Assembly: GCF_004339595.1 (NCBI RefSeq)
Contig: NZ_SMFU01000008.1
Span: 806,001 to 870,000 of the forward strand
DNA: 64,000 nt
Direction: 5' to 3'
Source of the DNA: Marinobacterium mangrovicola
GTDB taxonomy: Bacteria > Pseudomonadota > Gammaproteobacteria > Pseudomonadales > Balneatricaceae
Both the position numbers and the translations under genes were made by a program. Under the pieces are notes generated by a model. It had not been told where the DNA came from. It saw only the letters and a program-made list of their open reading frames with translations, and did no database searches. Below are positions 55,129 through 63,497 of this stretch, one piece after another; position 1 is the first letter of the stretch, and each line of letters starts with the position of its first letter.

Positions 55129-55147
55129 GATAATGAGAATCGTTATT
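55129..55147 (+). promoter_or_regulatory. Fur box upstream of the lone siderophore-binding-protein gene
   Basis: GATAATGAGAATCGTTATT matches the 19-bp consensus GATAATGATAATCATTATC at 16 positions. It lies 57 bp upstream of ATG 55204, so iron repression is strongly predicted. Confidence 0.85.
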
Positions 55148-55203
55148 AAAACGAAAAGCGTTCGGCAAGACGCTGAACCGGATCTTATTCGATGGAGAAC
55201 GTA

Positions 55204-56067
55204 ATGCGCGTAGGCAAAATTCTCGCTGCCGGTGCCCTGGTACTGGCAGGTAATGCGGGGCTGGCTCAAGCGGCTGGGCAGCGGGTCATATCTTTCGATC
55301 ACGGCAGCCTGGATACCCTGGACGCCCTCGGCCTGGGCGATCAGGTCGTAGGCCTGCCGAAACAGGCGCTGCCGGCCTACCTGGAGCATTACAACACCGA
55401 TAAGTACGTCGATGCCGGTGGTCTCAAAACGCCTGATATCGAAGCGATTAAAGGTAGTGCACCTACGCTGATTCTGGTTACCGGACGTCAGGGCGAAGCG
55501 ATCAAAACCCTGGAAGAGGTGGGTATCGTTCACAACACCACGCTGCCGGAAGGGGAATACTGGTCGGCGGTCTCCAGCAATGTTATGGCGCTGGCCGACT
55601 ACTTTGATGCCGCCGACAGCGGCGAGCAGGCGCTGAACGAGCTAAAAGCCTATATCGATGATCGCAAGGCTACGCTGGATCAGTCAGAGACCCTGCTGGT
55701 CGTGACACACAACGACGGTAACTTCGGCCTACGGACCGAGCCGGTGGTTTACGATCTGCTTGGCTTCTCCGTGCCCCAGCTGCCGGATGACGTTGAATCT
55801 CACACCCGTGGCACCCGCGTATTCACGCCGCTGACCCTGGATAACATTCTTGCCATCGATCCGGATCAGCTGCTGATCGTCGACCGCAGCCAGGCGATTG
55901 GCCAGACCGACAAGGCCCTGGATCTGGATAAACTACGCAGCGATCTGAATGCTGCCGGTGGTGATTCCATCGCTATCAACTACCTGACACCGAAACTCTG
56001 GTACCTGTCCGGTGGTGGTCTTGAGAGCGTTCGTCTGCAGGTGGATGAAGTCGCTAGCGGACTTTGA
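55204..56067 (+). CDS. Iron-siderophore ABC transporter substrate-binding protein (FatB/CeuE-like)
   Basis: A 287-residue periplasmic class III binding protein. The signal peptide is MRVGKILAAGALVLAGNAGLAQA. Typical segments are RVISFDHGSLDTLDALGLGDQVVGLPKQALPAYLEHYNTDKYVDAGGLKTPDIEAIKGSAPTLILVTGRQ and LTLDNILAIDPDQLLIVDRSQAIGQ, as in the catecholate/vibriobactin-type proteins FatB, VctP and CeuE. GGAG before ATG 55204 sets the start; ATG 55192 overlaps it. A good Fur box lies upstream and a terminator downstream. No permease or ATPase genes adjoin it, so it must use another transporter, possibly the minus-strand FecCD system beside it. Two direct repeats flank it. Confidence 0.9.
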   Translation: MRVGKILAAGALVLAGNAGLAQAAGQRVISFDHGSLDTLDALGLGDQVVGLPKQALPAYLEHYNTDKYVDAGGLKTPDIEAIKGSAPTLILVTGRQGEAIKTLEEVGIVHNTTLPEGEYWSAVSSNVMALADYFDAADSGEQALNELKAYIDDRKATLDQSETLLVVTHNDGNFGLRTEPVVYDLLGFSVPQLPDDVESHTRGTRVFTPLTLDNILAIDPDQLLIVDRSQAIGQTDKALDLDKLRSDLNAAGGDSIAINYLTPKLWYLSGGGLESVRLQVDEVASGL

Positions 56068-56088
56068 TGCGAACGACCAGGTGACACG

Positions 56089-56118
56089 AAAAAGGCCAGC
56101 ATTTCTGCTGGCCTTTTT
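56089..56118 (+). terminator. Rho-independent terminator after the siderophore-binding-protein gene
   Basis: AAAAAGGCCAGCA / TGCTGGCCTTTTT is a 13-bp perfect stem with a 4-base loop, 21 bp after the stop codon. It is symmetric, so it can act in both directions. Confidence 0.92.
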
Positions 56119-56186
56119 CGTATGTTTTATCCAGTCCTGAATAAGGCTTATTGCTGGGAGAATAGACTAAGTTTCTGAGCGCAGAT

Positions 56187-56408
56187 TCTGTTCCCCTTTG
56201 ACGCAGCCGAGCATCGCAGGCTGAAAGAGAAACAAGGGAAAGGCTGTTTGAACCGCGAAGCGGTGAGTTTCCTTTCCCGCTCTTTCAGACGAGAAGCGCA
56301 GGGGAGTCGGCGTAGCCGACCAAGTCTTAGGGGCGGTTTGGGATTATCAAGGGCCTTTCCGCTAAGGCCCTTGATTCGCCAGCAGGCGAAACCTGCATCC
56401 AAAAAGTG
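56187..56408 (+). repeat. Dispersed intergenic repeat, copy 3 of 3
   Basis: Closest to copy 1 over the first ~160 bp (CTGAAAGAGAAACAAGGGAA, CCGCGAAGCGG, CTCTTTCAGACGAGAAGCGC). Its terminal hairpin (AAGGGCCTTTCCGCTAAGGCCCTT) and 3' end resemble copy 2. Similarity to copy 1 extends ~15 bp further left (TCTGAGCGCAG). It forms the right direct repeat around the gene at 55204-56067. Confidence 0.85.
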
Positions 56409-56457
56409 CGCGAATATCGATGAGCAGAAGGGGGAGTCGGGAAGTTGACTACTAAGC

Positions 56458-57288
56458 TTACCGCCGCGCCCTCCGCATATTCGTCAGCATCGGGCTGCCG
56501 GTGACCGGGTCCGGCATGATCTCGCAATGCACATCGTACAGGTGATAAACCAGGTCCGGGGTCAGGATATCCGCAGGGGCGCCCTGGGTGATGATCTCGC
56601 CGTCGCGCATGGCGACCAGATGGTCGGCGTAGCGGCAGGCGCTGAGCAGGTCGTGAACCACCATCGCTATGGTCTTGCCGTGGTCTGCGCTGAGGTGGCG
56701 GATCAGTTCGAACACTTCGATCTGGTGGCCCAGGTCCAGGGCTGAGGTGGGTTCATCGAGCAGCAGCATCGGTGTGGCCTGAGCCACCGCCATGGCGATC
56801 CAGGCGCGCTGTCGCTGGCCGCCGGAGAGCTCGTCCAGTACGCGGTCTTCCATCCCTTCCAGGTCCGCCGAGCGGATCGCCTTGGCGACGGCGTACTGGT
56901 CTTCTTCGGACCACTGGCTGAGCCAGCTCTGGTGTGGCTGACGGCCAAAGCGCACCAGGTCGGATACGGTCATGCCTTCAGGCGCCGTCGTTTCCTGCGG
57001 TAGAAGCGCCAGTTTGCGCGCCACCTCACGAGCCGGTTCGCGATGGATATCGCGGCCATCAAGCAGGATGGTGCCTGCCTTGGGTTTGAGTACGCGGCTC
57101 AGCGCGTTAAGTAGCGTGGACTTGCCACAGCCGTTGGGGCCGACGATGGCGGTGATTTTGCCGCCGGGAAGTTGCAGGTCCAGTCCATCGATAATCACCC
57201 GGTGGCCGTGAGCCACCTCCAGTGCCTTGGCTTCGATAGGGGCGACGTGTTTGCCCAGGTCGATGGTGGGTGAGGTTACAGCATTCAT
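56458..57288 (-). CDS. Iron-siderophore ABC transporter ATP-binding protein (FepC/FecE-like)
   Basis: A ~276-residue ATPase. Walker A is GPNGCGKSTLLN, the signature LSGGQRQRAWIAMAVAQ, and Walker B MLLLDEPTSALDLG followed by the H-loop VVHD. The length is typical of FepC/FecE. ATG 57288 has AGGAG 6 bases upstream and overlaps the upstream permease stop by 4 bp; the ATG at 57324 lies inside the permease gene. It is the last gene of the receptor-binding protein-permease-permease-ATPase operon and energises uptake of a ferric siderophore across the inner membrane. Confidence 0.94.
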   Translation of the reverse strand: MNAVTSPTIDLGKHVAPIEAKALEVAHGHRVIIDGLDLQLPGGKITAIVGPNGCGKSTLLNALSRVLKPKAGTILLDGRDIHREPAREVARKLALLPQETTAPEGMTVSDLVRFGRQPHQSWLSQWSEEDQYAVAKAIRSADLEGMEDRVLDELSGGQRQRAWIAMAVAQATPMLLLDEPTSALDLGHQIEVFELIRHLSADHGKTIAMVVHDLLSACRYADHLVAMRDGEIITQGAPADILTPDLVYHLYDVHCEIMPDPVTGSPMLTNMRRARR

Positions 57289-58376
57289 GGCTGGCTCCTG
57301 AAAGAGGGGTTTAACAGCATCCAAAGCAGGTAAGGGCTACCGACCACGGCGGTGACTATCCCTACCGGTATTTCCAGTGGTGCCAGCATCATGCGACCGG
57401 TCAGGTCCGCCAGCAGCATCAGCAATGCACCGCAGAGTGTTGATGCCAGCAGCGGAACGCCGCGATGCCGACAAAGCGTTCTTGCAAGTTCCGGTCCGAT
57501 CAGTGCGACGAGGCCGACCGGGCCTGCGACAGCGACAGCTAAACCGGTTAGCAAGACGGAGAGGATCAGACCGTTTCGGCGCACCCGTTTGAGGTTGATC
57601 CCCAGGCCAATGCTCACCGCCTCGGACACCTGCACCAGCCGCAGCGAGCTGGCCCAGCGCAGTGCCAGCAGGAGGCAGGGCAGCAGTGCGGCACCGAGCA
57701 GCAGAGTTGCCTCCTTGCTCCGTGCGTTCAAGCTGCCTACGGTCCAGGGGAAGGCCGCATTGGCATCATCAATCGCCACGCGGCTGAGCATGAACTGTGT
57801 GATGGCGCCACTGATGGCGCCGATGGCGACGCCTGCGATGATAAAGCGGTAGCCGCGGCTGCCGTTGTCACCAGAGAGTCCAAACGCCAGCGCGGTTGCG
57901 GTGGCGGCGCCGACCAGTGACATAGCCGGTGGCGCCAGAGCGATACCGGTGCCGATTACCGACGCGACCGCAAAGGCGGTGGCGGCGTTGTCGATACCGA
58001 TAATACCTGGTGTGGCAAGGCGGTTACGGGCCAGAGTCTGCATCAGGCAGCCCGAGAGCGCAAAGGCGGCGCCGGTGGCGAAGCCCGCCAGTACCCGGTG
58101 CAGCCGCAGCTCCTGTACTACCAGTTTATGCAGCGCTGGGCCCTCGCCCCAGAGGGCGGTCCAGACCTCGGCAGGGGAGAGCGACATGCTGCCCATGCAG
58201 AGGGAGGCGGTAGCGGCGGCGAGAGTGAGTACAAGCAATGTGAGGTTAACTGCCACGGACCTGCGTGGTACGAGCACAGAAAGTTGTCTTGAACCCAGGC
58301 GGCCCTTGAGCAGCCAGTAGCCCCTCGGGGCTGTCGATCCTGGTAGCGTTGAGGATAGGGGCAATTCAGCATTCAT
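57285..58376 (-). CDS. FecCD-family iron-siderophore ABC permease (second subunit)
   Basis: A ~363-residue polytopic permease of the FecCD/BtuC family with around ten helices. Segments typical of the family include VQELRLHRVLAGFATGAAFALSGCLMQTLARNRLATPGIIGIDN, GPVGLVALIGPELARTLCRHR and EIPVGIVTAVVGSPYLLWMLL. The N-terminal ~50 residues form a hydrophilic extension before the first helix. ATG 58376 has GAGGAAG upstream. It lies 10 bp after the first permease and overlaps the ATPase start. It pairs with the permease at 58387 to form a heterodimeric channel. Confidence 0.92.
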   Translation of the reverse strand: MNAELPLSSTLPGSTAPRGYWLLKGRLGSRQLSVLVPRRSVAVNLTLLVLTLAAATASLCMGSMSLSPAEVWTALWGEGPALHKLVVQELRLHRVLAGFATGAAFALSGCLMQTLARNRLATPGIIGIDNAATAFAVASVIGTGIALAPPAMSLVGAATATALAFGLSGDNGSRGYRFIIAGVAIGAISGAITQFMLSRVAIDDANAAFPWTVGSLNARSKEATLLLGAALLPCLLLALRWASSLRLVQVSEAVSIGLGINLKRVRRNGLILSVLLTGLAVAVAGPVGLVALIGPELARTLCRHRGVPLLASTLCGALLMLLADLTGRMMLAPLEIPVGIVTAVVGSPYLLWMLLNPSFRSQP

Positions 58377-58386
58377 CGTATCTTCC

Positions 58387-59394
58387 TCAAAGCGCAGGCA
58401 TGCGTTTGCCGCGCACAACCAGCAAAAGCACCGGTGCGCCGATGATCGCCGTCAGGACACCCAGCGGGAGTTCCGCCGGCGAAACGAGAAGGCGTGACAA
58501 TATATCCGCTACGATGAGGATGATCGGACCGATTGGCAGACAGAGCCACAGGGTACGTCGGATATCGGGGCCTGCGATAGCGCGGGCGATAAAGGGCACA
58601 ACCAGGCCAACAAAGATGATCGGCCCTGCCATCGCAGTGGCTGCACCCACGAGCAGTGCGACCACCAGCACGGTTATCAAGCGTATACGGCCGGGTTTGT
58701 GGCCCAGGCCTTGTGCTGCCCGTTCACCCAGAGATAGTGCCGCCAGGGGGCGGATAACAATCAGCATCAGGATGATAGCCACGGCCAGAGAGGGCAGCAG
58801 ATGATAGAGGTCGTCCAGGTCACGCCCGGCCACGCTGCCGGTAACCCAGAAGCGGATCTCGTCGGCGCTGCGCTGATCGAACATCAGCAACAGTGAGGTC
58901 ATCGACAGCAGCAGGCCGGTCAGCGTGGCTCCTGCCAGCACGAGACGAATAGGATCGTTCCCCACGCCCTGAATACGGGCAGCGCTGAGCACAATAAGAC
59001 ACCCGGCGAGGGCTCCGAGCTGGGAGACGTAAACGGTCAGAGTGGCCGCGCTGGCACCGAGCATGAGCATCACCGCGACGGCGAAGGAGCTGCCGGCACT
59101 GATGCCGAGCAGGCCAGGTTCGGCCAGTGGATTACGCGACAGGGTTTGCATCAGGGCTCCGGCGCAGCCCAGTGCAGCACCGACCACCAGTGCTACCAGG
59201 GTTCGCGGCATTCTTAGCTCAAGCACGATAAAGCGCGCTTCGTCGCTGCCACCACCGAACAGCACTGGCAGTGCATCCGCTGGGGTTACGTCTCCGGCGC
59301 CAAGCAGCAGGCTGGCGATACAAATGATAAACAGCAGAAATCCCGCGGCCAGAGGCGGCGGGATTAATCTGTACGGAGGTAAGGACGAAATCAT
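58387..59394 (-). CDS. FecCD-family iron-siderophore ABC permease (first subunit)
   Basis: A 335-residue FecCD permease of standard length. Conserved segments are LELRMPRTLVALVVGAALGCAGALMQTLSRNPLAEPGLLGISAGSSFAV, AGATLTGLLLSMTSLLL, GPIIFVGLVVPFIARAIAGPDIRRTL (coupling region contacting the ATPase) and ELPLGVLTAIIGAPVLLLVV. It overlaps the binding-protein gene stop by 4 bp, so it is translationally coupled. It acts as the inner-membrane path for the ferric siderophore. Confidence 0.94.
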   Translation of the reverse strand: MISSLPPYRLIPPPLAAGFLLFIICIASLLLGAGDVTPADALPVLFGGGSDEARFIVLELRMPRTLVALVVGAALGCAGALMQTLSRNPLAEPGLLGISAGSSFAVAVMLMLGASAATLTVYVSQLGALAGCLIVLSAARIQGVGNDPIRLVLAGATLTGLLLSMTSLLLMFDQRSADEIRFWVTGSVAGRDLDDLYHLLPSLAVAIILMLIVIRPLAALSLGERAAQGLGHKPGRIRLITVLVVALLVGAATAMAGPIIFVGLVVPFIARAIAGPDIRRTLWLCLPIGPIILIVADILSRLLVSPAELPLGVLTAIIGAPVLLLVVRGKRMPAL

Positions 59395-60344
59395 TGCTCT
59401 GTCTGTTCGATAACCATTTCCAGTCGGTCGAGGATGGCGTTAGCCGCCATGGGTCCGCTGGTGCTGCTGAACAGCTGACCATCAACTGGCACGACGCGAT
59501 CGTTTTTGACCACTTCCAGTCGCTGGAACGCCGGTGATTTGCTCGCGGCTTCCACGGCTTCGCGTCCATCTTCATTCAGTGTGGCGAGGAACAGCCAGTC
59601 GCCGTCGATCAGAGAGAGTTTCTCGAGGCTAAGCGGTGAGCTGTGGGCACGATTTTCATCGATAATACCGGCAGTCTGCATCTCGAAGCCCAGACTGGCC
59701 AGTACATTGGATGCAAACAGTTTATTCGACATCAGCAGTGCGCCCTGGGGCATCCAGCGCGCCAGTGAGGCGTTACGGCCTGTATCCGGCATGCTGGCGT
59801 CCAACCGGTCTTTCAGGCCAGTGGCGCGCTCGGCGATATCGTCCAGAACCTTATCCATCTCCTCTTCGCGACCCAGTGCCTTGGCGAACAGTTTGCTCTC
59901 TTCTTTCCAGGCGCCTTCCTGTTGGAAAACATTGACCGAGGGGACGATGGTCGGTGCGACGGCGCTAAGCAGTTCATACTGCTCCTCGCTCAGGCGGGAA
60001 GAGGCCAGGATCAGGTCTGGCTGCAGTGCGATAACTGATTCCAGATTGGTCTCCCGAGCGGTGCCAACGATGCTGATGCCTTCTACGGAAGGCTGAATGT
60101 AACTCGCAACGCTGTCACCCTGTCGGGTTGTAATCGCGCCGACGGGTTTAACACCCAGCGCGACAGCCGCATCAAGTGCTCCCTCGTACAGGGTGATCAC
60201 GCGCTCGGCGCTGTCATCGACGGTGACGCTGCCGTAACGGGTGTCTAGCTGTACTTCCTCGGCCAGGGTCTGGCTGGCGATCAGGCCAAGCGCCAGAGCA
60301 CCGGTCATCTGACGTAGCGAGGGGATCAGGGATTTAAGTGACAT
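59391..60344 (-). CDS. Iron-siderophore ABC transporter substrate-binding protein (FecB/FepB-like)
   Basis: A 317-residue class III periplasmic binding protein with signal peptide MSLKSLIPSLRQMTGALALGLIASQTLA. Family segments are RVITLYEGALDAAVALGVKPVGAITTRQGDSVASYIQP, NLESVIALQPDLILASS and VVKNDRVVPVDGQLFSSTSGPMAANAILDRL. It receives the siderophore from the TonB receptor encoded 41 bp upstream and feeds the FecCD permeases. The sequence is clearly distinct from the lone binding protein at 55204, so the cell probably handles at least two iron chelates through this locus. Confidence 0.92.
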   Translation of the reverse strand: MSLKSLIPSLRQMTGALALGLIASQTLAEEVQLDTRYGSVTVDDSAERVITLYEGALDAAVALGVKPVGAITTRQGDSVASYIQPSVEGISIVGTARETNLESVIALQPDLILASSRLSEEQYELLSAVAPTIVPSVNVFQQEGAWKEESKLFAKALGREEEMDKVLDDIAERATGLKDRLDASMPDTGRNASLARWMPQGALLMSNKLFASNVLASLGFEMQTAGIIDENRAHSSPLSLEKLSLIDGDWLFLATLNEDGREAVEAASKSPAFQRLEVVKNDRVVPVDGQLFSSTSGPMAANAILDRLEMVIEQTEQ

Positions 60345-60385
60345 AGTCTATGTACTCCGTTAACCAGGATAATGTCGGTCTAGCT

Positions 60386-62368
60386 TTAAAATGTGATGTT
60401 TACGGCCAGCCAGTAGCGGCGGCCATCGGCGATGTAGCCGTATTCGTCGTAGTCGATCTCTTCATCAAACAGGTTGTAAACGCCGGCCTTGAGAGTGGCC
60501 TGATCATTCAGACGGTAGCCAAGACCTGTATCAACCTGGGTGCTGGACGGTGCCACAATCGAGCTTTGGGAAGGGCCGGTTGTAGGCTGGCTCTCCTTGC
60601 CGCGATAGGTCAGACGGGTCCAGTGACTGAGTGATTCGGTGGCCTGCCAGTCAAGGTTTGCCGAGAACAGATGCTTGGGTAACTGGGTCAGTGGTTCGCC
60701 TTCGTTTTCGCCGCTCTTCTGCTCTGAGTCGGTGTAGGTGTAACTGGCACTCAGATCCAGACGATCTGTCAAAGCCATATCCAGGCTAAGCTCCACGCCC
60801 TGGGTTACCGCTTCGTCCACATTGATTCGGTAGGTGGGGTCTGATCCGAACTGGTTGGTGCCATCGGTACACACATCGGCGGGGCAGGCGATGCGGGTAA
60901 TCTTGTCGTCAAAGCTGTTATGGAAAACAGTTATCGAAGCATCGACGTTATTAAATCCGTTGTAGTAGAGCGCAATTTCCTTATTTAGAGAGGTTTCCGC
61001 TTCCAGATCAGGGTTGCCGTAGATATTGCCGCCACGGCTGACCTGGCCCCAGTCGGGGGTGATTTCACGCAGGTTTGGAGCGCGATAACCTCCTGCGACG
61101 CCACCTTTGACGGTCCATTCAGGAGCCAATTGGTAGACGGCATAGAGTCGAGGGCTAATATGATCGCCATAATTGTCGTCGTCGTCCAGACGTGCACCGG
61201 CGGTCAGGCTGAGCGAATCTGTCAGCATCCACTCATCTTCGGTAAAGATTGCCCAGCGGCTGCTTTCGATATTTGACAGGTCAGAGATCTGGTTGGTGGT
61301 GCCGTCCTCCAGCTCCTCTTTCTCGTAGCTGGCGCCGATGGTTAGGCGATGATCCTGGCCTATGGGGGCCACCAGGCTGGTTTTCGCGGTGGTGTTTGTG
61401 ATTTCGATTTCGCGGGTTTTGTTCTTGGTGCTTTCGCGCTGGATATGGCTGTCGGTGGTGCCGAAGTTCCAGCGTCCGTTATGGGACAGCGCGAAATGGG
61501 TGTTTTTATGCTTGTCGTGGGAGTCGCTGCAGGCGCCGCGACAGCCTTCTTCCGGCAACGACGCGCCCATATGGGCTGTGCGTTCCTGGTCCGTCAGGCC
61601 TGCCTCAAACAGAATGTCATGATTTTCGGTGGGCGTAAGCGAGAGCCGGGCGTTAATGTTCTGTAGCTCTTTATCCTCGTTGCCCTCGAGGATCTGGTCC
61701 TCTTCACGGTTGTAGAGGCGACCATAAACCTGCAGGCCCAGCTTGTCTTCAACCAACGGTCCTGAAAGGTTGAAGCTGGATTGATAGTAGTTACCCGAAT
61801 CCTGATCTTCCTGAATAGTGACATCCTGCTGGATACTGCCACCCCACTCATCCTGAACTTTCTTGGTGATGATGTTGATCACACCACCAATGGCGTCAGA
61901 ACCGTAGAGGGTGGACATGGGGCCACGAACCACTTCAATGCGTTCGATCGAATCCAGCGGCGGCAGCCAGTCGGTTTCAAAGCCTGCGCTGCCGTTGGGA
62001 CGGCTTTCGCGGCTGGATACGCGCTTGCCATCGACCAGCATGAGGGTATAGCTGGCAGGCATGCCTCGCAGGCTGATGTCGAGACCGCCACTGGCACCAC
62101 CGCCACCGGTAACGGTGACTCCGGGCGTGCTGCGCAGGGCATCGGTGAGGTCTGAGTAAGCACGTTTTTCCAGCTCTTCACTGGTGATAACGCTGATGGA
62201 GGCGGGCGCTGAAGTGACATCCTGTTCGAAGCCGCTGGCGGTAACGACCAGATCGTCGAGTTGAATCGTGTCCTCGGCGTGACCGATTCCGGTGATCAGA
62301 GCAAGTCCCAGCGCGACGGTCAGTTGCGACCGAAGCATCCTTGGCTTCGCGGTGTGGGCTTCAGGCAT
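60386..62368 (-). CDS. TonB-dependent ferric siderophore receptor (CirA/IrgA/FepA-like)
   Basis: A ~660-residue outer-membrane receptor. A signal peptide ends at GIGHA; the TonB box is near DDLVVTAS. The plug domain follows (ISVITSEELEKRAYSDLTDALRSTPGVTVTGGGGASGGLDISLRGMPASYTLMLVDGKRV and IERIEVVRGPMSTLYGSDAIGGVINIITKK). The 22-strand barrel ends YWLAVNITF, with a C-terminal Phe. The wording is closest to catecholate receptors of the CirA/IrgA type. The start is set at ATG 62368 because the AGGAG lies directly against ATG 62374 but 6 bases from 62368. A Fur-like site lies ~50 bp upstream. It heads a five-gene uptake operon. Confidence 0.92.
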   Translation of the reverse strand: MPEAHTAKPRMLRSQLTVALGLALITGIGHAEDTIQLDDLVVTASGFEQDVTSAPASISVITSEELEKRAYSDLTDALRSTPGVTVTGGGGASGGLDISLRGMPASYTLMLVDGKRVSSRESRPNGSAGFETDWLPPLDSIERIEVVRGPMSTLYGSDAIGGVINIITKKVQDEWGGSIQQDVTIQEDQDSGNYYQSSFNLSGPLVEDKLGLQVYGRLYNREEDQILEGNEDKELQNINARLSLTPTENHDILFEAGLTDQERTAHMGASLPEEGCRGACSDSHDKHKNTHFALSHNGRWNFGTTDSHIQRESTKNKTREIEITNTTAKTSLVAPIGQDHRLTIGASYEKEELEDGTTNQISDLSNIESSRWAIFTEDEWMLTDSLSLTAGARLDDDDNYGDHISPRLYAVYQLAPEWTVKGGVAGGYRAPNLREITPDWGQVSRGGNIYGNPDLEAETSLNKEIALYYNGFNNVDASITVFHNSFDDKITRIACPADVCTDGTNQFGSDPTYRINVDEAVTQGVELSLDMALTDRLDLSASYTYTDSEQKSGENEGEPLTQLPKHLFSANLDWQATESLSHWTRLTYRGKESQPTTGPSQSSIVAPSSTQVDTGLGYRLNDQATLKAGVYNLFDEEIDYDEYGYIADGRRYWLAVNITF

Positions 62369-62416
62369 GTCCATCTCCTGTCATTAGCTGAATAAGTGTC
62401 AGTCCGTTTAATTAGT

Positions 62417-62435
62417 GCTAATGATAATGGTTCGT
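62417..62435 (-). promoter_or_regulatory. Fur-like box between the TonB receptor and LysR genes
   Basis: GCTAATGATAATGGTTCGT contains an intact TAATGATAAT core and matches the Fur consensus at about 13 of 19 positions, weaker in the right half. It lies ~50 bp upstream of the receptor start and ~70 bp upstream of the divergent LysR start, so it may serve both. Confidence 0.65.
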
Positions 62436-62503
62436 ATTTATTTTTGCAGTCTGGTAGAGTAGCACAACCTGTTGCATAAAGTGGAACGTTTTAAGGAGTG
62501 AAA

Positions 62504-63403
62504 ATGTTTGGTCTTAAAGAGCTTGAGGCTTTTGCTGCCGTCATGGACAGTCGCAGTCTGACCGACAGCGCCCGCGAACTTTATCTGCCGAAATCGACCA
62601 TGAGCCGGCGCATCCGGCACCTGGAAACCGCGCTCGGCCAGCGTCTGCTGCGACGTGAGTCGAACCGTCTTATCCCCACTGAAGCGGGGCACCTGTTCTA
62701 CCAGTACTGCCAGGAGATCCTGAATCTGGCGTCCCAGGGACATTCGGCGCTTGAGGAGCTGAGCCAGGATGTCAGCGGTCGTCTCGATGTCTATTGTCAT
62801 GACCTGCTGCTGCGTGGCTGGTTCAGTCGTCAGGTGCTGGGTTTTATGGACGCCCATCCGGGGCTTGAGATGCAGCTGCATAGCCAGTTCAACCCGCCGG
62901 GCCCGGACATGGTGGAAGGGATCTGCATCTGGGTGGGGTCGGAACCGGATACAGCCCTGCGTTGCGAAAAGCTGGGCGTGCTGCGCCAGGGAATATACGG
63001 CCATCCCGATTATCTGGCGCGCCTCGGCGAGATCAGCCACCCCCGAGAGGTAGCGGAGCACGCCTGGGTGGATCTGACCCTGCAGGGCAATCAGGGGATT
63101 GAGCTCTGGCATCCCGATGAGGGGTACTATCGTCCGGTCGGTCCCTCCCGGCGCTTTGCCGTGGACAGCGCGCTGATCCAGGTTGATGCCATCGTCAACG
63201 GGGGCGGTGTGGGCCTGGTACCGCACTGGACCGTGGAGCTTCGAATGAAGCATCATCCGGGCACGCTCGAGCAGTGTCTGTGTGATTGGCAGGGGCCTTC
63301 GCTGGGCGTGTATCTGCTCTATCCCTATGGTCAGCAGCCGCGCCGTGCGCAGGTGTTTCTCGATACGATCCGGCATGCCGTGCCGGAGAACTGGCGTACC
63401 TGA
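62504..63403 (+). CDS. LysR-family transcriptional regulator
   Basis: A 299-residue regulator. The N-terminal helix-turn-helix is MFGLKELEAFAAVMDSRSLTDSARELYLPKSTMSRRIRHLETALGQRLLRRESNRLIPTEAGHLFYQY (residues 1-68), of the CrgA/DsdC-like short-form type. The effector domain has DLLLRGWFSRQVLGFMDAHPGLEMQLH and IVNGGGVGLVPHWTV. AAGGAG at 62493-62498 sets the start at ATG 62504; the in-frame GTG at 62498 lies inside it. It is divergent from the TonB receptor operon across a 135-bp gap with a Fur-like box, so it may be an iron- or siderophore-linked activator, or may instead control the acyl-CoA dehydrogenase gene downstream. Confidence 0.9.
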   Translation: MFGLKELEAFAAVMDSRSLTDSARELYLPKSTMSRRIRHLETALGQRLLRRESNRLIPTEAGHLFYQYCQEILNLASQGHSALEELSQDVSGRLDVYCHDLLLRGWFSRQVLGFMDAHPGLEMQLHSQFNPPGPDMVEGICIWVGSEPDTALRCEKLGVLRQGIYGHPDYLARLGEISHPREVAEHAWVDLTLQGNQGIELWHPDEGYYRPVGPSRRFAVDSALIQVDAIVNGGGVGLVPHWTVELRMKHHPGTLEQCLCDWQGPSLGVYLLYPYGQQPRRAQVFLDTIRHAVPENWRT

Positions 63404-63497
63404 GCCGCGCACATATCCCGCGTCGTAAATTGCCAAATTCGCCGCCAGATACGATCCTGAATCATAAAAGCAGAGATGATCGGGGGTATCGGCGGCT

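Noticed and set aside
62438-63436. 332-codon minus-strand ORF opposite the last LysR gene
   Set aside because: The plus-strand LysR protein has a full HTH and a good ribosome-binding site; the antisense product resembles nothing.
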